Shown piece by piece: positions 5,813-10,344 of a stretch of 10,344 nucleotides of DNA. Made by a program: the position numbers and the translations under genes. The notes beneath the pieces were generated by a model, which did no database searches, was not told the origin of the DNA, and saw only the letters and a program-made list of their open reading frames with translations. Origin of the DNA: an uncultured Clostridia bacterium (GTDB lineage: Bacteria; Bacillota; Clostridia; Oscillospirales; Ruminococcaceae). The stretch is taken from positions 1 to 10,344 of the forward strand of contig CAMWRN010000062.1 of NCBI GenBank assembly GCA_947176675.1. Reading direction: 5' to 3'. Each line of letters begins with the position of its first letter. The first letter of the stretch is position 1.

Positions 5813-7366
5813 ATGAGTACATCAAAACAGCCTGCGTGGCTTGACAACGCGATTTTTTACGAAATTTACCCCCAGTCCTTCTGCGACAGCAACGGCGACG
5901 GTATTGGCGATTTTAACGGTATCATCTCCAAGCTGGACTACATAAATGGTCTGGGCTGCAATGCGATATGGATGAATCCCTGCTTTGAATCCCCATTCGG
6001 CGACGCAGGGTACGACGTTTCCGATTACTATTCCGCTGCGCCGAGATACGGCACAAATGAGGATTTGAAGAGGCTTTTTGAGGAAGTCCACAAGCGTGAT
6101 ATGCACATTCTCCTTGATCTTGTTCCGGGACATACTTCAGTTGAGCACAAGTGGTTCAGGGAGTCCATGAAAGCGGAAAAAAATAAGTACACCGACCGAT
6201 ATGTCTGGACGGACAGCATTTGGGAAGAACCCCAGGGCATGGGCTGTATCCGAGGCATTTCCGACAGGGACGGATCATGTGCGGTAAACTTTTTCTCACA
6301 TCAGCCCGCATTGAATTACGGCTTCTACAAATGCGACAGACCATGGCAGCAGTCCACTGACAGTGAGGGAGCAGTTGCTACCCTTGAGGAACTGAAAAAT
6401 ATCATGCGCTTTTGGCTGGGAATGGGCTGCGACGGTTTCCGTGTAGACATGGCAGGTTCGCTGGTTAAGCATGACGAGGACGGCAAGGGTACTATAAAAT
6501 TGTGGCAGAACGTCCGTGAATTTCTGGACAGAGAGTTCCCGCTGGCGGCAATGGTTTCCGAGTGGGGAGAGCCTGACAAGTCTTTGCAGGGCGGTTTCCA
6601 TATGGATTTCCTGCTGCATTTCGGACCGTCCCACTACAACGATCTGTTCCGCTGTGAAGAGCCGTTTTTCTCAAGTCGCGGCAAGGGGAACGTTTCGGAA
6701 TTTGTAAAAAAATATGTGGAAAATTACGAAAAATCCGAGAAAAAGGGACTTATCTGTATACCCTCGGGAAATCACGATATGGACAGACTTGCCCGAAGTA
6801 TTCACGGAGATAATCTTAAAATTGCATTTGCGTTTTTATTGTCAATGCCCGGTGCGCCGTTCATTTATTACGGCGATGAGATCGGTATGCGGTACGTTGA
6901 AAACCTTGCATCGGTAGAGGGCGGTTACGGCAGAACCGGTTCACGCTCCCCCATGCAGTGGGACGATACCACAAACGCGGGATTCAGTTCTGCCCCTGCG
7001 GAAAAGCTATACATCAAGCAAGACGACAGTCCCGACCGCCCCACGGTAAAGACGCAGATATCGGACGGAAATTCTTTGTACAATGAGATAAAAAAGCTTA
7101 TAGGGATACGCCAGTCGCACGCCGTTTTGCAGAGCAATGGCGAGATAGAATTTCTGTATGCTGAAAAGGACGCATATCCTCTGGCATATTTGAGAAGTGC
7201 GGAAGATGAAAAGATGCTCGTGATAATAAATCCTGCGGACAGAGAGGTTTCCTTTGATTGCAGCTATTCGCCGAAAGAGAAGCTTTATTCGTTGGGCGGA
7301 GAAGCTTTTGAGAACAACGGAAAAATAACTGTTCCGCCATGCTTTGCGGGGTATTATAAAGTATAA
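5813..7366 (+). CDS. GH13 alpha-glucosidase / alpha-amylase-family enzyme, cytoplasmic
   Basis: Hydrolyses (or transfers) alpha-glucosidic bonds, probably on malto- or isomalto-oligosaccharides in the cytoplasm; there is no signal peptide. Seen in the 517 residues: the (beta/alpha)8 start AIFYEIYPQSF; a calcium-type loop DSNGDGIGDFNG (25-36); region I DLVPGHTS (102-109); region V QPALN (164-168); region II GFRVDMAG with nucleophile D212; region III VSEWGEP with acid/base E250; region IV GNHDMDR with D322; and a C-terminal beta domain from about 430. The catalytic triad is complete. The QPxLN motif and calcium loop resemble the oligo-1,6-glucosidase group, but PGHTS replaces the usual NHTS, and Met follows the nucleophile, so the linkage preference is open. 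The ATG at 5813 has AAAGGA 8 nt upstream; an in-frame TTG at 5723 is rejected because it lies in the promoter. Divergent from the AraC-type regulator. Confidence 0.93.
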   Translation: MSTSKQPAWLDNAIFYEIYPQSFCDSNGDGIGDFNGIISKLDYINGLGCNAIWMNPCFESPFGDAGYDVSDYYSAAPRYGTNEDLKRLFEEVHKRDMHILLDLVPGHTSVEHKWFRESMKAEKNKYTDRYVWTDSIWEEPQGMGCIRGISDRDGSCAVNFFSHQPALNYGFYKCDRPWQQSTDSEGAVATLEELKNIMRFWLGMGCDGFRVDMAGSLVKHDEDGKGTIKLWQNVREFLDREFPLAAMVSEWGEPDKSLQGGFHMDFLLHFGPSHYNDLFRCEEPFFSSRGKGNVSEFVKKYVENYEKSEKKGLICIPSGNHDMDRLARSIHGDNLKIAFAFLLSMPGAPFIYYGDEIGMRYVENLASVEGGYGRTGSRSPMQWDDTTNAGFSSAPAEKLYIKQDDSPDRPTVKTQISDGNSLYNEIKKLIGIRQSHAVLQSNGEIEFLYAEKDAYPLAYLRSAEDEKMLVIINPADREVSFDCSYSPKEKLYSLGGEAFENNGKITVPPCFAGYYKV

Positions 7367-7367
7367 A

Positions 7368-7508
7368 AGAACGCAGAGCGGAGCGGCATACGTCAAAATT
7401 TCCCGTGACAGAAACGGTGAATACGAGCCGCAGATAATTGAAAAATATAACCGAAATGCAGACGGAATGGAAAAAAGAACTCCTGCTCAATTCATTTCTC
7501 TATCTTGA
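7368..7508 (+). pseudogene. IS256-family (Mutator-type) transposase fragment
   Basis: In the frame from 7368 to the TGA at 7506-7508, the segment at about 7380-7464 reads AAYVKISRDRNGEYEPQII followed by EKYNRNADGME. This is the conserved N-terminal segment of IS256-family transposases (compare the family's RDRxGEYEPxxI...GMEEKI). After ME the match stops and the rest (KRTPAQFISLS) is unrelated. The DDE catalytic domain is missing altogether. No start codon or ribosome site precedes it. The fragment starts only a few nt behind the GH13 stop codon, yet that gene's C-terminus looks complete, so the insertion or deletion did not obviously damage it. Confidence 0.8.
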
Positions 7509-7536
7509 GCCTTGTCTGATAGGAAGTATGTTATTA

Positions 7537-7560
7537 TTTTACACAAAATTTTTTAGGAAC
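7537..7560. mobile_element. Possible right end of the decayed IS256-family element
   Basis: TTTTACACAAAATTTTTT at 7537-7554 resembles the TTTACACAAAATT-type terminal inverted repeats found at the right ends of many Firmicutes IS256 elements. It lies about 70 nt beyond the transposase fragment, so most of the element would have been deleted. No matching left end was found. From here to 7636 I see nothing else beyond AT-rich sequence. Confidence 0.4.
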
Positions 7561-7636
7561 TTGCTTGAAGAGTTATTCGCAGAGTTAACGGTTAATATTT
7601 CAATTTGTTATTTTTTGTGACGCTATGACATTGAAT

Positions 7637-7667
7637 AGCAGCTGTTGCGGTGAGTGCAGCAGCTGCT
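7637..7667. terminator. Hairpin between the GH13/IS remnant region and tetR
   Basis: AGCAGCTGTTGC (7637-7648) pairs with GCAGCAGCTGCT (7656-7667) over 12 bp with one wobble and a 7-nt loop. It starts 7 nt after the stop of the TetR-family gene (minus strand), and on the plus strand it is followed by TTATTTATT. It could serve either strand; the U-runs are weak. Confidence 0.65.
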
Positions 7668-7674
7668 TTATTTA

Positions 7675-8220
7675 TTATGTATCCGACTTTTCAATAAGCT
7701 TTGTTATATACTCCGCTGTATCGCTTATTACCGAAACAAGTATGTCCGCATCGCACTCTCTGTTTTCCGCAAAGGCATAATAGCCGCCTTTGATCGAATA
7801 TGTCAGCAGCACATTTATCTCAGCAACGTTTTTATATTCGGGGTGCTTTTCAAACAAAAACTTTTTAAGCTCTTTTTCTATCCTGTCAACAAGAATACTG
7901 CGCCGCTCATTTGAAAATATGATGTCAATAAGAGTTTGGTTTGCGGAGAAGCCCTCAATAAGCTCCTTAACAAATATTCTCGGGTTGGACACCACCGCGT
8001 CCGGATGTTCTATGCTGTTGAAAACATTTTCAAACAGCTCGTTTTCAAGGTTCTCTGACAGATCGTATATATCCTTATAGTGAAGATAAAAGGTAGCCTT
8101 GTTTATCTGTGCCGCGTTTGACAGTTCCTTAACGGTAATGCGTTCAAGGGGCTTTTTGGAACGGAGCGTCAGAAAAGCGTTTATAATGCTTGTTCTTGTT
8201 TTTTTAACCCTAAGATCCAT
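7675..8220 (-). CDS. TetR/AcrR-family transcriptional regulator
   Basis: A 181-residue repressor-type protein. Seen: an N-terminal TetR DNA-binding domain at about 4-50 with TRTSIINAFLTLRSKKPLER, then the helix-turn-helix ITVKELSNAAQINKATFYLHY (28-48), the classic TetR signature, followed by KDIYDLSENLENEL. The rest (about 60-181) is an alpha-helical ligand/dimer domain, including a YSIKGGYYAF segment similar to the C-terminal regions of DhaS-like TetR proteins; the ligand cannot be told. Start: ATG at 8220 with AGGAG 7 nt upstream. It is divergent from glgB across 148 nt, so control of glgB and of itself is the natural inference, unproven. A hairpin follows its stop codon. Confidence 0.93.
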   Translation of the reverse strand: MDLRVKKTRTSIINAFLTLRSKKPLERITVKELSNAAQINKATFYLHYKDIYDLSENLENELFENVFNSIEHPDAVVSNPRIFVKELIEGFSANQTLIDIIFSNERRSILVDRIEKELKKFLFEKHPEYKNVAEINVLLTYSIKGGYYAFAENRECDADILVSVISDTAEYITKLIEKSDT

Positions 8221-8235
8221 GATTTTCTCCTGTTA

Positions 8236-8303
8236 ATAATTGACAATTTTTTACTACAGTCGCATAATTGACACAAAACGACAATTGCCGATTGAATACG
8301 GCA
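8236..8303. promoter_or_regulatory. Cluster of AATTGAC/GACAATT repeats, candidate TetR operator region
   Basis: ATAATTGACA occurs twice (8236-8245 and 8264-8273, 28 nt apart). AATTGACAATT (8238-8248) is a perfect 11-nt palindrome, and GACAATT recurs at 8280-8286. Further in, TGCCG (8286-8290) and CGGCA (8299-8303) form an inverted repeat around the -35 of the second glgB promoter. TetR proteins bind palindromes of this size, but which of these is the site cannot be decided by eye. Confidence 0.45.
8240..8268 (+). promoter_or_regulatory. glgB distal promoter (P1)
   Basis: A perfect TTGACA (8240-8245), 17-nt spacer and CATAAT (8263-8268). The leader to the ATG at 8369 would be about 95 nt. The -35 lies in the AATTGACAATT palindrome. 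Confidence 0.6.
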
Positions 8304-8320
8304 GAATATTTTTATATAAT
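8292..8320 (+). promoter_or_regulatory. glgB proximal promoter (P2)
   Basis: TTGAAT (8292-8297), 17-nt spacer and a perfect TATAAT (8315-8320); the expected transcript start is near 8327. It falls inside TTATAGCATAATAA (8324-8337), which matches 12 of 14 bases of the motif repeated upstream of the GH13 gene. Confidence 0.65.
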
Positions 8321-8358
8321 TGATTATAGCATAATAAACGACTAAGGTCAAATAAAAT

Positions 8359-8364
8359 GGAGGT
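8359..8364 (+). promoter_or_regulatory. Shine-Dalgarno GGAGGT deciding the glgB start
   Basis: GGAGGT lies 4 nt before the ATG at 8369. The upstream in-frame ATG at 8357 overlaps this site and has only AAGG 9 nt ahead of it. The start at 8369 also matches the family N-terminus (MDLYGFYTG). Confidence 0.7.
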
Positions 8365-8368
8365 AAAA

Positions 8369-10141
8369 ATGGATCTTTACGGATTTTACACAGGAACGGT
8401 TTTTGACGCTTATGAATATCTTGGAGCGCACAAGCAGGAAAAGGGATACGTGTTTAGGGTATTTGCACCCGGCGCGCAAAGTGTAGCGCTTATCGGCGAC
8501 TTCACCGGCTGGCAGGAATGGAAAATGAACCGAGTAAACGATGGAAACTTTTTTGAAGTGTACGCCGAAAACGCCGAAAAGGGTATGAAGTATCTCCACA
8601 GGATATACGGCAAAAACGGCGGCTATACCGACCATTGCGACATATACGGCTTCGAAATGGAGCTGCGCCCCGGTTTCAAATCTGTTCTGCGCGACCTGTA
8701 TTCCTACAGCTTCAAGGACGAAAAATGGCTGAACAGCAGAACGGACTGCAAAAACAAGCCGCTGAATATTTACGAAGTACATATTGGGTCGTGGCGGAGA
8801 AAAAAGGACGGTTCGTGGTACAGCTATGATGAACTTGCAGATATACTTATACCATACGTTAAGGAAGCGGGATATAATTATATTGAATTCATGCCGTTGA
8901 GCGAACACCCCTGCGACGAGTCATGGGGGTACCAGAACACGGGATTTTTCAGTCCCACCTCGCGGTACGGAAGTGCGGAACAGCTTATGGAGCTTGTTGA
9001 TAAATGCCACCAAAATAACATCGGCGTTATTATGGATTTTGTCCCCGTACATTTTGCGGTAGACGACTACGGTATAAGAAATTATGATGGCACTGCGCTG
9101 TACGAATATCCTCACAGTGACGTTGGAGTAAGCGAATGGGGCAGCAGTAATTTTATGCATTCCCGAGGCGAGGTGCGAAGCTTTTTACAGTCCTGCGCCT
9201 GCTACTGGCTTAAAGAATTTCATTTTGACGGAATAAGAATGGACGCGATAAGCAGGATAATATACTGGCAGGGCGAAGAAAGCCGCGGTGTAAACGGACG
9301 CGGCGTTGAATTTATAAAGGTCATGAACAAGGGCATTAAGGAGCGCGTACCGAACTGTATCCTAATAGCTGAGGATTCAACAAATTACTGCGGCATTACA
9401 ACACCTGTGGATAACGGCGGTCTGGGATTCGACTATAAATGGGATATGGGATTTATGAACGACACGCTCAACTATTTCAGGACAGCTCCCGAATACAGAA
9501 CTCAGGAATACCACAAGCTTACATTTTCCATGATGTATTACTACAATGAAAATTATCTTCTGCCTTTTTCACACGATGAGAACGTCCACGGCAAAGCTAC
9601 TGTTCTGCAAAAAATGAACGGGCAGTACGAAGACAAATTCCCGCAGGCGCGCGCGCTTTATTTGTATATGTATACTCACCCCGGCAAAAAGCTCAATTTT
9701 ATGGGCGGTGAAATAGGTCAGCTCCGCGAATGGGATGAAGGCCGCGAGCAGGACTGGGATATTCTCAAATACCCCAATCACGACAGCTTTTCAGTATTTA
9801 TGAAAACCCTGAACAAGCTGTATCTTTCCCACAGCGCACTATACGAAGCGGATCATGACAGAAGCGGTTTCAGATGGATCGACTGCGACAACACCGATAA
9901 CTGCATATATGCCATCGAACGGAAAAGCGGAAACGAAACGCTGGCAGCAGTATTTAACTTCAGCGATTCCGAAAAGGAATATTCTTTGGGATCCGAAAGC
10001 GGATACTCCGAGGCGGAAGCACTGATAAATACCGACTGGTACAGATTCGGAGGAAATTCTGAGGAAAAAACAGAAATTACTTTGGACAATATAATCCTAC
10101 CTCGTTTTTCGGGCATCTTAATTAAAATAGACGCTGTTTGA
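8369..10141 (+). CDS. glgB: 1,4-alpha-glucan branching enzyme, GH13_9 type
   Basis: Cuts an alpha-1,4-glucan chain and rejoins it through an alpha-1,6 bond, making glycogen branch points in the cytoplasm. The 590 residues are shorter than the 620-730 of many GlgB proteins. Seen: a CBM48-like N-terminal domain at about 15-110 (YVFRVFAPGAQSVALIGDF, then GW); the catalytic barrel from NIYEVHIGSWRR (133-144) and EFMPLSEHPCDESWGYQ; region I DFVPVHF (223-229); region II DGIRMDAI with nucleophile D292; region III LIAEDST with acid/base E335; region IV SHDENVHGK with H402 and D403; and KLNFMGGEIGQLREWDE before a C-terminal beta domain. All catalytic residues are present. Minor departures from the usual sequence are HDEN for HDEV, GGEIGQ for GNEFGQ, and DFVPVHF for DWVPxHF. 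It is transcribed apart from glgDA, next to a divergent TetR-family regulator. Confidence 0.96.
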   Translation: MDLYGFYTGTVFDAYEYLGAHKQEKGYVFRVFAPGAQSVALIGDFTGWQEWKMNRVNDGNFFEVYAENAEKGMKYLHRIYGKNGGYTDHCDIYGFEMELRPGFKSVLRDLYSYSFKDEKWLNSRTDCKNKPLNIYEVHIGSWRRKKDGSWYSYDELADILIPYVKEAGYNYIEFMPLSEHPCDESWGYQNTGFFSPTSRYGSAEQLMELVDKCHQNNIGVIMDFVPVHFAVDDYGIRNYDGTALYEYPHSDVGVSEWGSSNFMHSRGEVRSFLQSCACYWLKEFHFDGIRMDAISRIIYWQGEESRGVNGRGVEFIKVMNKGIKERVPNCILIAEDSTNYCGITTPVDNGGLGFDYKWDMGFMNDTLNYFRTAPEYRTQEYHKLTFSMMYYYNENYLLPFSHDENVHGKATVLQKMNGQYEDKFPQARALYLYMYTHPGKKLNFMGGEIGQLREWDEGREQDWDILKYPNHDSFSVFMKTLNKLYLSHSALYEADHDRSGFRWIDCDNTDNCIYAIERKSGNETLAAVFNFSDSEKEYSLGSESGYSEAEALINTDWYRFGGNSEEKTEITLDNIILPRFSGILIKIDAV

Positions 10142-10162
10142 TCAACAAGCAGCGCCTATTTT
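10124..10162. terminator. Bidirectional terminator between glgB and the carboxypeptidase gene
   Basis: AAAATAG-A-CGCTG (10124-10136) pairs with CAGCG-C-CTATTTT (10150-10162): 12 pairs and one A/C mismatch around a 13-nt loop. The A-rich and T-rich outer arms supply a U-run on both strands. The glgB stop codon (10139-10141) lies in the loop, and the convergent gene's stop is 8 nt beyond the other arm. Confidence 0.85.
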
Positions 10163-10170
10163 TATTGGAC

Positions 10171-10344
10171 TTATTCAGCATATTCAGAGGTAATGCCCAG
10201 ATATTCTTCAAGGCAAAGTCCGCTGTCATAGACCGCTTTTGCGGTCTCATCGCCTAAATAGCGGATATGCCAAGGCTCCCACTTGTAACCGGTTATATCC
10301 TCCTTATCTGAGGGATAGCGGATTATAAATCCGTACTTATAACA
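10171..10344 (-). CDS. VanY-type D-alanyl-D-alanine carboxypeptidase, C-terminal part only
   Basis: The frame is open from the right window edge to the TAA at 10171-10173, giving the last 57 residues. It reads CYKYGFIIRYPSDKEDITGY followed by KWEPWHIRYLG. This is the C-terminal half of the peptidase M15B/VanY domain (PF02557): the GFIxRYPxxKexiTGY lead-in, then the ExWHxR motif with the general-base Glu and a zinc-ligand His. The SxHxxGxAxD zinc motif would lie upstream, outside the window. Such enzymes trim the terminal D-Ala of peptidoglycan stem peptides at the cell surface. Too little is visible to say whether it has a signal or anchor, or any link to vancomycin resistance; most are housekeeping enzymes. 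Convergent with glgB. Confidence 0.9.
   Translation of the reverse strand, partial: CYKYGFIIRYPSDKEDITGYKWEPWHIRYLGDETAKAVYDSGLCLEEYLGITSEYAE

Noticed and set aside
7438..7620. Plus-strand open frame of 60 codons behind the GH13 gene
   Set aside because: It overlaps the transposase fragment in a different frame and crosses the possible IS end; it has no ribosome site.
8348..8908. Minus-strand open frame (186 codons) opposite the glgB 5' end
   Set aside because: Antisense of the conserved GlgB N-terminal domain, with no ribosome site and no family resemblance.
10171..10344. Vancomycin resistance determinant
   Set aside because: VanY-type carboxypeptidases are common housekeeping enzymes, and no vanHAX or vanRS genes are visible.

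Overview
The window reads as a chromosomal glycogen/alpha-glucan locus from a low-to-mid GC Gram-positive anaerobe, most likely a Clostridia member close to Ruminococcus (Oscillospiraceae). The pointers are a GlgD-type non-catalytic ADP-glucose pyrophosphorylase partner next to glgA, strong GGAGG ribosome binding sites, a short (590-residue) Firmicutes-style GlgB, an ECF sigma factor with an overlapping membrane-anchored partner, and an IS256-family transposase scrap. The genus is an inference from protein style; no rRNA gene is present.

Layout. Positions 1-2571 (+): the 3' part of glgD, then glgA, 55 nt apart and presumably the end of a glgC-glgD-glgA operon whose start lies outside the window. 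A very long hairpin at 2626-2689 separates glgA from a convergent minus-strand pair, an ECF sigma factor (3684-4199) and its likely anti-sigma partner (2720-3697), which overlap by 14 nt. After an AT-rich 447-nt gap comes a minus-strand AraC-family regulator (4667-5530). It is divergent from a cytoplasmic GH13 alpha-glucosidase/amylase (5813-7366), and the 282-nt region between them carries three copies of an AT-rich near-palindrome. Just behind the GH13 gene lies a decayed IS256-family transposase fragment (about 7380-7464) and a possible IS right end. A TetR-family regulator (7675-8220, minus) is divergent from glgB (8369-10141, plus), with two good sigma-A-type promoters for glgB in between. 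glgB converges on the 3' end of a VanY-type D-Ala-D-Ala carboxypeptidase gene (10171 to the window end, minus) across a bidirectional terminator.

How the genes fit. GlgC/GlgD supply ADP-glucose, GlgA polymerises it and GlgB introduces alpha-1,6 branches, so all but one of the core glycogen synthesis steps can be inferred here. The GH13 enzyme probably acts on short alpha-glucans in the cytoplasm, under the AraC regulator. glgB has its own promoters and a divergent TetR neighbour, so it may be controlled separately from glgDA. The sigma/anti-sigma pair and the carboxypeptidase look like envelope functions that happen to be neighbours.

Most of the window is ordinary and I see no clear new defence or mobile system. 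The points most worth a second look are the sigma/anti-sigma pair with its unrecognised outer domain, the repeated TTATAGTATYATAA-like motif, the tetR-glgB control region and the IS256 remnant.
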